Shown here: piece by piece, positions 1 through 11,212 of the stretch | Position numbering within the stretch: position 1 is the stretch's first letter | How the letters are laid out: every line of letters begins with the position of its first letter | Notes under the pieces: generated by a model | What the model was told of the DNA's origin: nothing | The model's input: the letters and a program-made list of their open reading frames with translations, nothing else | The model's database searches: none | Made by a program: the position numbers and the translations under genes | DNA from: Rhea pennata | Lineage: Eukaryota > Chordata > Aves > Rheiformes > Rheidae | Assembly: GCF_028389875.1 (NCBI RefSeq) | Contig: NC_084665.1 | Coordinates: 120,794,602-120,858,601 of the forward strand | Length of the DNA: 64,000 bases | Direction: 5' to 3'

Positions 1-3000
1 ACCACCGTAACGATGTCTGCCCAGACAGAAAGGGGAGGGTTAAAACTGAGGAGTAAGGAAGAGAATGACCCTAGTAAGAGAGATGCCCATTAAGTCCATG
101 GTGATGTCCGTTAAGTCTCCTCTAATTTTGGTGAGAAAAACAGTCAGATGGTTCATAAACTAATGAGTTCCTAGAAAAAGAGTAGTATTAGTTTTCTTTT
201 CGCTTAATAATATTACAGTAGATCCACAGGTACTTCTGAAGACTAAGAAGTTATGAAGATATTGCAGAAAAAATGTAACAGATACACTTTTGAAAGAAGG
301 AACACTATGTGTTTTGTGTTTCGAATATTGAGGACATTGTGGAAATATTACGAAGGACAGGAATAATAGCAAGAAAATATCAAAACAAACTATGTAAAAG
401 TCCTCATTCTTGTCTACCAGGAAAGTAGTCATCTCTTTTTTTCTGGAACAGCTGCCTGAATCTAAAATACTAAAAAAAACCAGAAACATAAAATGTGACT
501 TCTGTTTATAAAAGTTAATGAACATCATGGATAAATGAAAACTACCTTGATCTTTTTGCATTAAAGTAAGTCTTACAGACTCAACTGAAATGGATCCTCA
601 TTATACCCAAGTATTGCAGAAACATACAATCAGAAATAGACCCAATCCCTCAGAATTTACAGTATGCACAGACAAAGTAGATCATGGATGAAGAAAAATG
701 AAGTGTTTTCTTTTCTTTTTCTTTACACACACAGTGGTTTTGTGCAGGGAAGCAGAAGGGAGAGGTATAAAGCGTTCCAATCTTGTTTTAGAGCTGATCA
801 TTTGTAGAAGCACAGTATAAGTGAGGGTGGTGTTCTCCTTGCTGCTCTGACCTGTAAAGAAAGCTATGTTTCAAATTTCCTCTTTGAGCCCTGTAAGCAG
901 GGCTTAGGGTGTCTACCTCCAACCAGGGAAGCGGGCTGTGGAACCCAGGTGGAGGGGATCATGTTTCAACAGCAATGAATGTTGCATCTAGACCACTAAT
1001 ACACAACCCAGACCCCAGCGATTCTTTTGGCAGCAACTTGCTCATGGATATCACTTTGATCAGTTCAGTTCCCCACATCTACTGTCCAGGGAGCCCAGGC
1101 TCCTAACTCTGGACAGCAGATTCACTCCAGGCTCCCAGAGTGTAAGTGCTGGAACCAGGTGTCGTGGTACCAGAGTCCGTTTGTGGTCCTGGACGGTGAT
1201 GGCTTGTGTAAGGTCACACTGGAGAATTGCAGTGTGACATACAGACATCCTAAAGTCATGTCCAGTGTCTTCTCTGGAAAACAATCTTTCACTGATCTCC
1301 CAGCATTTAGGATGACAGCACCAGGTAAAGAGTAATTGGTGACCGCTTTTCAAATGCATGCATTCAGTCATTACCAAGAAAGCTGAAAGCTCCTGTGCTA
1401 AATTCGGTAACAGTGAAAACTGAAACAGGGGCAGGGAGAAAAAGATAAATTGAAGCACTGTCAAAGCATCATAGGTATTAAGAACTGAAGGTCAGGTAGT
1501 AATACCTACCAGTTCTGGACTGGTCCCGGGAGTACCATTTCTGGTGCTGTGTCTGCTCTTATATCTGACCACAACACTGTTCCTTGTCTGAATAGATTTC
1601 ACTCTTTGAAAGTTTAGTTTGACACTCAGTTTGAAGCTTCCTTTCCTTTTCTTCATCCCATTTTTTCTAGTTTCTATTAAAGTTTTTTAAATGAGATTCT
1701 GTTCAGCACTGGCTGCGGAATGTGCTTCAGAAAAGAAGCAAGGTATAGTGGAAAACACTGACAGTAAAATGCTGAATTGCATTAGTGATTTACTGTTTGT
1801 CTGTTCACCCTGTGCAGGTGCTTATACTCACTTTGTATATTTTACCATTTTAGTTTTGTCTCCCAGGATCCATCCCTTAGCTATTCTTTGTTAAATAATA
1901 TCAGAATAGTCTCTCTCTTTTCAACCTGTAATCCCTCAAAACAACGAGGAAAACAATGTAGCTTGCCACATACACCCTTTGACAGAATACATTGCAAATT
2001 CCTAATTCCTCTTTTTAACTATACTGGCCAAGACATTTGCTCCTCTATGACACTCAAGATGAAATATAAAATCCTACCACTTTCAACTCAGTGGGAGTTT
2101 TGCTATTGATTTCTCAGTAGATAGCAAGCGTTAGCCATGTCTTTCAGTTTTTCTACTCAACCATGAATATATGTGAGGTGGATTATTTTTCATATATACA
2201 TAATCCTACATTCTTCTGTGGGCATTTAAGAGCAAACCCTGCAGAGTAAACCCAGGTGCATATTTATAGCATGTTAGCTAGTCAACTGTAAGGCCATAGG
2301 CAAAGTCTTACCCCTAGCCAGTATGATATCATTCAGCATAACTAATCTGTGCCTAAGTTATTGATACCACATTAATATTTCTTACTTATCAATGAAAACT
2401 TAGAAACCACTTGCAGTATGTTGATGCATTCGCACTTTCAGGTGTCAAAATGCCTGTTAAATCTGTAGCTCTAACTGATTTAGGTGTTTTCAAAACTGAA
2501 TAGACACCTTAAAATGTTATTTAATACTCATGGCCAAGTACTTGTCAATTCTTTTTAATGAAAAATTGCCGAAATGTGTTGTGAAATGCTTTAATACGTA
2601 TTGTGGGTGGGTTTTCTAAATGTATGTGTTTATATCTGAGCTACTTGTCAAGGGTTCTCTTCAGTGTCAATAAAGAAAAACTGGCATTTGGGAGTATGAT
2701 TAATACTTCTTAAAGCTGGCACCTAGTAAGATTGAGTGGATCATGCCTTAAAGTCTCTCTGTTAATTTTAAGAGGACCTCGGAGCGAATTCTGCAGTTGG
2801 AGGCATCTGCACCATAGACATTAGCATGAGGAGAGATGACTCAAAAACAACGGGTGTGTGGGTGTGAGCGATCGCATATGTGAGTGTTTGTGTGTGCAAT
2901 CCTACTGTTTCACCTGATGGCAAGCGGTGAGGGATGGACATGGGGATTAGACTCTCAGTTCTGACTCATCTCTCTTATATGTAAGCTTAACTAATTCCTT

Positions 3001-4724
3001 TCGTTATATTTTCCCAGGAGTAAATGAGACAATACTTACCTTTCTACATCAGATGTTCTACAGAGGCTGATCCATAATATATATGAAATACTTGGAGATT
3101 TTGGATAGAAACCTCTTAAAGTGTTACAATATTAACTTGTACTTTCCCTTGGCCAATTTCTGATTCATGTTCTTGAGCCAAGCTCAACTTAAAAAATAAT
3201 ATTAAAAAAGAAACAAAATTTCACTGAAGTGAATTAATCCTGGACTTTAAATGCTAACAATAGGTACAGTACGTGCTGTTTTGGATAAGACTAAATGGAA
3301 AAAGAGATGCATTAATGAATGGAAAACAACTTTTCATGTTCGCTGAACAACAAAATATGCAGTAGGCTCTCCTTTGTGTTTGATTATAAACTTTTTGAGA
3401 AGATAAAGCCTTCTGGCAATACATCAAACCCTCCTGCTTAGTTTCAGTCTAACAGCTCCAAACTGAATACTTCTTTACAACTTCCCCAGAACGGTGCTCT
3501 TTAAAATGTCCTTAGGTTTTCCTCCAGGCAATAGCAGTTACAGTATGTGCTGAAGGATTTGTCACTACAGATATTAATACACCATCAAATGGAGAAATTC
3601 TTTTAAACTCTGTGTCAAATGCAAAATTATCATCACTAATACAAGAACTTAACAGGGTTTTCTTCTTTTTTTAATCTAATGCATTTTCATTAGTGTAGCT
3701 CTCTCATCAAACTTGAGGGAGACTGTAACAGACAAACTATGATGACCTTGGACAGATTCAGCTCTGAGCTTTTTAATTTGAATACATAATATTGTCTGGG
3801 AATACATATTCAAAAAAAGGATAATATGGACCATAGAAAAACTCTTTTTTTTACACATCTAGGTTTTGCATCCTATATGCTAAGTCCTAAATTAATTGTA
3901 GTCATCTAAATAATGTTTTATCTATACAGGCTTGGAGAAAGGTTCAAACACACTAAAATGCTAATCAATATTTTAGCTGAAGATAGTATGGCAATATTAT
4001 TCCAAAATGACTATTTTCTGTGTTAGTGTCTTCCTCCAAGTCTGCATAGATGAAATATTATTGAAATTGATATATTTAATTAGTTTTGACATGAAGATCT
4101 CAAGCTGTCATTAAAATAGCATTTAATTATTCTCCCACTTCCCCGGGTGGAAGGAGAATGTTATTGTATACACTTGTATAATAGTATACTGAAAGAAAGA
4201 GATTTAAATGGTTTGATCTTTTGGTGGACAAATCAGAAACTGACTGACAGCCATATTTTTAACTACAAGATGATATAGTTTCTGCTATATAGAGAGAGCA
4301 TTTTCTCTTTACATTACTGTGGTCTTTATTATCATTACTGTTATTATTCATAACATAGGAGCTGAATCTTGTCACTGAAATGCAGCAGTACATGACTTTT
4401 TTCCTTTTTTTTTTCCTAGAAAAGGATTTGTGCTCCCTCCTAACACTGAATTCACAAGTGACCTGTAACAGCTTAGAAAATAGATTTTCAGTTTTAAGCC
4501 AAAAGACTCTGAGAACAGGACAGGATGGGGACTTGAAATTGTTTTCCTCCACATTAGAAGCCATGAAAGTCCCTATTCTTACAAAATGTGCCAGCTATCC
4601 ACTTCAGATGTTTATAAACGTCCAATTTTCTGTCCCTGTGCTAAGCCATGTGGTTTGCACTGGGAGGACAGTTAAGTATTGTGTAATGTCTAACAGAACA
4701 AACTGGAATTTCGGAGATCATATT
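1..4724. other. Intergenic AT-rich DNA, no gene seen
   Basis: I see no supportable gene in this stretch. Open frames such as those at 160-561 (minus) and 1060-1464 (minus) have biased, low-complexity or unrecognisable translations and no domain. The block at about 1080-1260 is a little richer in G+C than its flanks but shows no exon-like structure. A GT-rich patch lies at 2850-2898. The rest is non-repetitive AT-rich sequence. Short exons cannot be excluded by eye. Confidence 0.6.
2850..2898. repeat. Degenerate GT-rich simple repeat
   Basis: The plus strand is an imperfect run of GT, GGTGT and TGTG units, interrupted near its centre by the 8-bp palindrome GCGATCGC followed by CATATG. The interruption is unusual for a CpG-poor genome. 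No further function is visible. Confidence 0.6.
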
Positions 4725-4880
4725 TCCTCTAAAGCTTCTGCCTCTGTCTCCAAGGTGATTTTGGGCAAGCTATTTCATCTCATTCTCTGAAAAATGGAGA
4801 TAATGACAATGATCTCTCCCTTTAAAGGGTTTTGATATCGATGGCCAAAAAGCTTGGCATAAGAGGTTGTTATTATTAAT
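4725..4880 (+). repeat. MIR-type CORE-SINE relic
   Basis: The order of blocks matches what I know of the MIR consensus. There is a 'ccttgggcaag'-like block (seen as ttttgggcaagc), then 'cttcatctc..ctg', then 'aaaatgg(a)gataatgac', then a 'gggttttgatatcgatgg' stretch in place of the usual 'gtgctttgagatctatgg', and finally a 3' tail with 'gttgttattattaat'. The tRNA-derived head is not clearly recognisable, so this is probably a 5'-truncated or badly eroded copy. MIRs are ancient, tRNA-headed SINEs mobilised by L2-type LINEs, so this copy should be inactive. The plus-strand open frame at 4380-4790 overlaps the start of the relic and is not a gene. Confidence 0.72.
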
Positions 4881-5322
4881 GGAACTGATCAAAATCAAGC
4901 AACCAGGCCTTACCCAGACTGTTTTATCTGAATACCACCACTGCTGAATAGTCTCTCTTATTCCACTCCTAACCTTCTCCCGAGCATAGATACTAAATCA
5001 TGCTTAATAGTTTGGTTATTCTGTGGTGCACATGAATCAAGGAATGTGCTGGATGACCAACTTTATTGTTCATGGAAGTCCGCTATAATTACGTCTGACA
5101 TAGAAGTTATTAGAAACCTTCCTTTTCAGAAGCTTGGAAATTCCTCTAACTTTCCACTTTGGCTTTGAACGTACCTTATTAGTAAATTATTCTGGGAAGC
5201 AGGAGTAAATCCTCTTAACTGCTTTGGAGTTCTGGAGAAGTAAATGTGATGATTGGTTCATTTTCCTCTGTTAAAATACATGTTAAAAATACCAGAAAGC
5301 TTTAGGTACAATTTTCTGAGTG

Positions 5323-5347
5323 AAAAAAAAAAAAAAAAAAAAAAAAA
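5323..5347 (+). repeat. Uninterrupted A25 homopolymer
   Basis: A pure run of 25 adenines follows 'ctgagtg'. No polyadenylation hexamer is seen in the 40 bases before it and no target-site duplication was recognised, so a retrocopy tail is not supported. It is treated as a mononucleotide repeat. Confidence 0.9.
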
Positions 5348-6146
5348 GGATTGTAGCTTTAATTTTGAAGCTTTGTTTAAGTAAAATCTATTCAGATCTG
5401 TATTTTGGACTAGTGACTTGTTAGAAAGTAAAAATATGATCACGTTGCATAAGAGCTTGAGACTACCAAATTCCCTTTTTTACCAGATCTGAAGAAACTT
5501 CTTTTAGTCAGTAAGTATGAAAATCATGTTGTATTAGACCCCACTTAATATCTTGGACTGCAATCTTATCGTGCTATTGTAGGTTAAGTGTAATACACTA
5601 CATAAATAGAAATGGTCAGAAAACTAGAATATTTTTCCTAAAAGAACTTCCAAGTGATTTTTGGTGTTTTTGAAGAAGATCCATTGTCACTGTTCTGAAA
5701 AAAGTTTATTTTTCCTTGTTTTTCTCTCCAGTATTTTGAAATCAAAAATATTATTGAAATTTATAGTGCAAATTTCTACTATGGAAAGCCCATTTTCCAT
5801 AATCATTTAGAAAAGATTCAACAATTACTTTTAGAAAAGGAAAATTAGAAAAAGAAAAAAAAATCTTCTCAAATACTGATTTTTTAAATAAAATTATGTT
5901 GTTGAAAAAGTCTAGTTTTATTCACAAACTTAAAACATTTTCAGTTTCATTAACCTGTATTTTCCTTGTTTTTGACAATATTCATGACAATATTCTCAAT
6001 AAGAGAGTCAATGTGTTTGGGTATGATAATCCGATAAATTTACACTGTAGACTTGCAATATTGTCAATTTTGTATATACTTACAATATTTTGCCTGTACT
6101 CACAGATTTTTCATTTTTCATTTTTACAGCAGCTTTAAGAAATAAG
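5348..6146. other. Intergenic AT-rich DNA
   Basis: No gene or recognisable repeat is visible. The plus open frame at 5896-6138 translates into a hydrophobic, F/L/I-rich string, as expected from T-rich DNA, and is not supported as a gene. Confidence 0.6.
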
Positions 6147-6210
6147 GAGCCAAATTCTCCTGTTGTGCAATATCATTGATGCAGCTGTACTTACACCAGA
6201 GATGCATTTG
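6147..6210. repeat. Old 'gCCAAATTCTcC' dispersed repeat, copy 1
   Basis: The block begins 'gagccaaattctcctg' and continues to 'gtacttacaccagagatgcat'. This resembles a motif repeatedly seen in amniote intergenic DNA, with CCAAATTCTG at one end and a TTACACCAG block internally. Similar blocks occur here at 10386-10460, 23629-23690 and 25927-25991. The family name is not known to me; the relationship is inferred from shared words and is of modest strength. Confidence 0.45.
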
Positions 6211-6571
6211 CTTTACATGTTTACATTTGAATAATCCTTTTAACAAATAGTGCAAATCCTGTTCATGTACCTAACCTATTGCTTAACTGCACCTGTTAGG
6301 AAAACATAATCTCCTTCTCACCATAATTTACTTCCTTTTTTTATTTTTTTCTTTGCTTTTCTGTAGGTAACAACACTACCACAGCAATCAACAAATGCAC
6401 GGTTTTGCTCAGGGCTTACACATTCCAATTTCACTTGAACACATACAATAACCCCCTTCAGTTTCACTCATGACAAGCATAATCCTGACCCTAATCCCAC
6501 AAACCCAGGAAAATGAAGATGGAGTTAAGAGGTACAAATCACCTAAGCCAGCAAAAACTCTCTTATATTTT

Positions 6572-6620
6572 GGGGGAAAAAAAAAGAAGAAGAAGAAGAA
6601 AGAAAAGAGAAAAAAAAGAA
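6572..6620 (+). repeat. Purine tract with (GAA)n core
   Basis: An all-purine run (G5A9, then GAA units, then mixed A/G) spans about 49 bases. It creates spurious K/R/E-rich frames on the plus strand and F-rich frames on the minus strand. Simple-sequence DNA. Confidence 0.85.
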
Positions 6621-7261
6621 CAGAACCAAAATATTTGTTCATTTAAAAAACTGAACAATTTCTTTACAGCTCTAATAGATTTTCTGTTCTCCTGTTTTTT
6701 TTGTCAACTTCAGCAAATACATCTTCTTTTTCTGTTTCCATTAAAAAACAAATAACCTTACAGCCACTGTACTGTAAGAAGTAACCTCGCAGGAAGTGAA
6801 ACAGTTCAGCTAGCAAGTAAATGGCCCTTCTTAGGATAAAATGCAGCATGGACTGGTTGGCAGAGATTTAGCCTAGACTGGGTGGAAAAACAAGCTGTCA
6901 TGCTTGCTCTTACCAATGATCTTCCATGTGATTGTCATCAAGTTTTCTTATTTATTTTTTTCCCTTTTCAAACTTTCTCTTTTTTTCTCAGGTCAGAAAC
7001 CCTGAATGACTCTACATTTGCACAGTATTACCACAATAAGGCCTCAGTCTCAAATAGTTTGAAAACATATGTATATATGTCCTTTCAGTCAAGTGATTTT
7101 GTCATGTTCGATCTTGACACATCATATAGTGACTCCTGTGTGATGAACAGAGGTACAGGATAGGCCTGTACTCATCGTTCTCAAAGTAGTCAGCTCTTGT
7201 ACTCATGTAGTCAGTGCTAGCAAGGCTGAACACTTTATACATGCAGACACTTTAATCTCCA

Positions 7262-7745
7262 GTACAAAAGAGACATGGAGCTACTGGAGAGAGTGCAGTG
7301 TAGGGCTATGAAGATGATCAGAGGGCTGGAGCGCCTGCCCTGTGAGGAACGGCTGCGAGAGCTGGGCCTCTTCAGCCTGGGGAAGAGAAGACTGAGGGGG
7401 GATCTGATCAATGTGTACAAGTACCTGAAGGGAGGGTGTCAAGGGGACAGGGACAAACTCTTTTCAGTTGTCCCATGTGACAGGACGAGAGGCAATGGGC
7501 AGAAATTGAAGCACAGGCAGTTCCATCTGACCGTGAGGGGGAATTTCTTCCCTGTGAGAGTGACGGAGCACTGGCAGAGGTTGCCCAGAGAGGTTGTGGA
7601 GTCGCCTTCTCTGGAGATCTTCAAGGCCCTCCTGGGTGCAACCCTGTCTAACATGCTGTAGGTGACCCTGCTGAGCAGGGAGGTTGGACTAGATGATCTC
7701 CGGAGATCCCTTCCAACCTTACTGATTCTGTGATTCTGTGAATCT
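7262..7745 (+). mobile_element. CR1 LINE, 5'-truncated 3' end (young-looking)
   Basis: This is the clearest mobile element in the window. It is a CR1 non-LTR retrotransposon copy cut off at its 5' end, as most CR1 insertions are. It carries the terminal part of the reverse-transcriptase frame (7275-7661), then the short 3' UTR with 'ttggactagatgatctc' and 'cccttccaacctt', and ends in the family's short direct repeats (TGATTCTG twice, then TGAATCT). CR1 uses these terminal repeats instead of a poly(A) tail. The coding part has no frameshift or internal stop, so the copy is younger than the other CR1 fragments here. It cannot move on its own because the endonuclease and most of the reverse transcriptase are missing. 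Confidence 0.95.
7275..7661 (+). pseudogene. CR1 reverse-transcriptase ORF2, C-terminal fragment
   Basis: This frame of 128 codons plus a TAG stop is the C-terminal tail of CR1 ORF2. It reads through blocks typical of this tail: [25 protein letters not shown] near residues 5-29, a [10 protein letters not shown] block near 44-53, and [35 protein letters not shown] near 83-117. The last block is the most conserved stretch of the CR1 end. The polymerase palm with its catalytic aspartates and the N-terminal endonuclease lie upstream in a full-length element and are absent. The first Met is internal to the family frame, so it is not a real start. The frame is open only because the copy is fairly young; I infer no host function. 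Confidence 0.93.
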
Positions 7746-9344
7746 AAGTGCAGCCCTCCGCCTGCTAAAATCCCGCTATGGAGAGAGCCAAGACAAAGGA
7801 GCTATAAATTTGGGGTGAGACCTGAAGTGTTTGGACACTGCTGGAGTGGGCAGAAGTTTAAAATCCCACAGTACGCATGTGTCAGTATGAGCTCTACAAC
7901 GCAGAATGCCACTGTTGTTCTGACTGAGGGACAGGACAAAGGAAATGAGCGTTTGAAAATAGTCATAAATAATAGAAATGGTAGGCCTATTGCATTTTTC
8001 TTAAATTAGCAGGAAGAACCTGAACCCAATAAACTGACTTGAAGAAATTTTGTGGAACTGTGAGGGATGGAGGGCTTGATCAGGATAGATCAAGTGTGTG
8101 AACAATTTTCAACTGCGTAATTTGTTTCCTGTTTTGAAAGAAATTGCTTAGCCATGAAAGGTTTGTTCAGGAGCATTATCATGTTTTTAAGGGCATTCGG
8201 GGAGTTCAGTAGGAAGAAAGCAATTCAATCCTAGCAGATCACTTCCAAACTAAAATACAATTTCATAAAATATTCAACATCTTTGTGGGTTTATAGTTAT
8301 AGGAACCCATTCTCTTAGGATAAGGTACTGAATCTCTTGCATGTATAATGGAGCCATAGATAATCAGTACTGGTCTTAACTGACAAGAAGGGCAGAATCC
8401 ATCCTTCCTGACACAAAGCTTTTTGGGGGAACAAAAACGCAAGGAACTCTGTAGCAGGTGAGAGTTATTACTTGAATTTATGAGCAAGTCACCAAACTAC
8501 AATGCAGCTCCTTTACAGTCTAGAAAAATGCTCATGTGAATGATCGCATTCAAATGTTCCCCAAGCAGGACTCTGGAGTCACAGAGGCCTTGGTTTTGCC
8601 CATGATACTACTACAGCTGATACTACTTACTCCACATCACTTTGCTGAGAGCTTTCTGGGAACCCTTCTATACTAGTCCCAGGTGCCCACTCCAGCTAGC
8701 TCTGAAAGCCTTAAACTGACTGCCTGCCCTCTACCCAAAGATGAGAGTGACTCTGGAAGAGCAGATCATAGAAAAAGAATAAAAAAAGCTAGGAAGGGAA
8801 AGTGATAATCCAACGCATTTTTGTCAAATGCTCAGCAACTGCTCATCAGACAGCAAGGGGAAAGGGACTCCAGCCAAGTCAGTGAGAGGCAGTGACCAGG
8901 AGCATAACTTTGAGAGAGTCACTTCCATTGTATTTTCTTTTCTAGTCTTGCATTTACTGAATTTAGGTCAGACCGAGCCTGAGTGACTGAAATGACCAAC
9001 CTGTGCTTTCTCTAAAACATTTTAATTAAGCTTTGCTCCTCAAGTGCGCATCTGGGACTTTGCCTCTGCTGCCTTTGCTGCCGTGCTGGAGTGCAGATGT
9101 GGGTCTCAGCTTTCATAAGAGCAGGGCTCCCATGCCATCCATCGCTCACCTGTATCTGAGATTTCCCCTCTGGGAAGCCAATGTATTTGCATTAAACCAA
9201 AAGAAACTGAGGAGCAGGATACAGACTGGGTGGATGCTCAAGGAGTTGAGGTTTTGCCATGAGAACAAGTTCAAGAAAGTACAAGATCTGGGTATTTTTG
9301 TGTGTCAGTAATTCAACTGAAAAATCATCACTTTAGAAAAAAAA
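7746..9344. other. Intergenic DNA, no gene seen
   Basis: This is non-repetitive mixed-composition sequence. Frames at 7815-8009, 8263-8487 (minus) and 9033-9311 were inspected and have no recognisable domain. No splice-bounded conserved segment stood out. Confidence 0.55.
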
Positions 9345-9384
9345 TACATATGTGTGTGTGTGTATATATATATATATGTATATA
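9345..9384 (+). repeat. (TG)n(TA)n compound microsatellite
   Basis: An alternating purine-pyrimidine run of about 40 bases reads TACATA, then TG units, then TA units to TATGTATATA. It is likely polymorphic in length. Confidence 0.92.
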
Positions 9385-10385
9385 GGAAGGTTAGAATAAA
9401 CATATAAACGTATACAGGTATGGTCACATGGAAAAGGAGATTTGTTTTGGAAAGAATAACATAGGGAGTGGCATCTGGAGTATGAAATTTGGAGAAATTA
9501 AATATACAGCTACAGCATACTATTTTTGAAAATAATGCACTAAATTATAAAGTCAAAAAATTGATATAGTTTACTAATTAGCATAATTTAATATTAAGGT
9601 ACACATGAAAGATAGATATAAGAAATCCTGTAGGAAGGTTTATAGCTATTTTTCATCTGCCCACTGAAAATTTTGCAAGTTGTTTTATGCTGTTCTTTCT
9701 ATCACGTAAACATGACCATTTGCCAGAAATAACTTGTTTTTCCTAAAAATTCCCATATTAGCTTAAGATATTAGAGCCACATAACCTGTTCAGAAAACAA
9801 AATCCCTTGGCTGTGAGAGCATAGCCACGCATCTGTGCACCGGTGCATACACAGAACTAGACATCCACTATTATCATGCTTCTTTCTTATTGTTGCTATT
9901 GTCCATGAGTTACTTCTATGCAATTAGGTTATGTATCTTCTGAACCTTCAGAAAGTTCCTTCCCAGGGAGGGCACAAGGGGATCAAGAGAGAGATGTGGG
10001 AAGTAAAACTGCACAAAGGAGACAGACGTCATTAATCCATCGATCCGACTGCCTGGTTCTGTCTTTCTATGCATTGCTAACTCCCTGGCAGGCTCTAGCC
10101 AGGTAGCGTAGGAAGTGCTAATGTGATCTGACTCAAGATCAATACTAACATGGTCTTAGATGCACTGTTTGTGCTTGCCAGAGTACTAGTTTGGAGACAG
10201 TACTGGATTATGTTTTACACCATTTTAGCATCTAACAAGCATTTTGGGCCTCTAACAGAAACCAAACACAATTAAATATAAAAAGCTAAGAAAAGGCTGG
10301 ATGACTCAATGGTGTTGTCACAACACAGTGCACTTTTGACCTCTAGGTTAATAGACTAAAACTTGCTTAAATCAGCCATGACAAT
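9385..10385. other. Intergenic AT-rich DNA
   Basis: No gene or repeat could be recognised. The frame at 9918-10106 lies in a slightly richer patch but has no domain. Confidence 0.55.
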
Positions 10386-10460
10386 GGGCTAAATTCTGCC
10401 CTAATTTTTATCCTATATAGCCTCATGGAAACAAGTGGGCTTGCAGGAATTCAGGTAAAC
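10386..10460. repeat. Old 'CTAAATTCTGCC' dispersed repeat, copy 2
   Basis: The block starts 'ggctaaattctgccctaa' and continues with 'tcatggaaacaagtgggcttgca'. It resembles the CCAAATTCTG-type family noted at 6147-6210, including the 'caa(g)tggg' block that usually follows in such repeats. It is highly diverged and I do not know the family name. Confidence 0.45.
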
Positions 10461-11120
10461 ATAAAAATTTGTCTTCAGCATTTGGAAATGAATTGGGATT
10501 GTAAACTCTGTCCTCATGATCAGCTAAGACATGCAGCTGGTACCACTTGTATTTGTTACCAACTTCAGCTGCTGCAAATACAAAAACATGTCTCTCCCCA
10601 CCACCAACAACAAAGTCTACCCAGACTGTATAACATCACAGCTCGTCAGGAGATGGTGCAGGGTGGTCCTTCTACCATCGGTCCTCTGTGTGAGCTGTGG
10701 GTAAAAGAAGGTCTCCTCCCTCCAAGGGCAAGCCCAGCTCTCTCTGAAAGTACCAAATCCATCTGAAAAAAGAGAAGTGTCTTAATTATATTAGAATTAT
10801 TCATTGGCTCTTATATCAATTTGTTGCAGATGTTCAGAGCTATAGCTCCCATTGTAGCTACAGGATGCTCTATAGGCATTATGATATGCAATAATTTCAG
10901 ATAACCTATTAATAAAGAGCCATTTAAGTTCTCTAAACCACTTCATATATGAGACATAAACAAGTATTATTTCATTTGCCAGCAAAATTAACCCATCCAT
11001 TCATCTGAAATATCCTTGCTTACTTCAAGGATGTTAAGCTTGTGAGCAAAAATTAAATAAAATAGCCAGGAAACCTATGGAAAGGGTAACTGAGAATATA
11101 TATAGATACCTTAGCCCTGT
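10461..11120. other. Intergenic DNA
   Basis: No supportable gene. The 113-codon plus frame at 10425-10766 overlaps the old repeat above and shows no domain, and the minus frame at 10797-11000 is likewise unrecognised. Confidence 0.5.
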
Positions 11121-11212
11121 TTATTTCCTAGGTGACTTCTGACAATTTAGGAAAGATTCACCTGTTCACTTATTTCCTAGGTGACTTGTGACAATATAGT
11201 AAAGATTCAGCT
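11121..11212 (+). repeat. Two-copy tandem duplication, 49-bp unit
   Basis: The segment starting TTATTTCCTAGGTGACTT at 11121 recurs at 11170. The copies run 'gacaatttaggaaagattca' and 'gacaatatagtaaagattca'. They differ at only about five positions over the shared ~43 bases, so this is a recent local duplication. Confidence 0.9.

Noticed and set aside
2660..2690. AATAAA polyadenylation signal of a hidden transcript
   Set aside because: An isolated hexamer is expected often in AT-rich DNA and no upstream exon could be supported.
5323..5347. A25 as the tail of a processed pseudogene
   Set aside because: No polyadenylation hexamer just upstream, no gene-like body, no flanking duplication.
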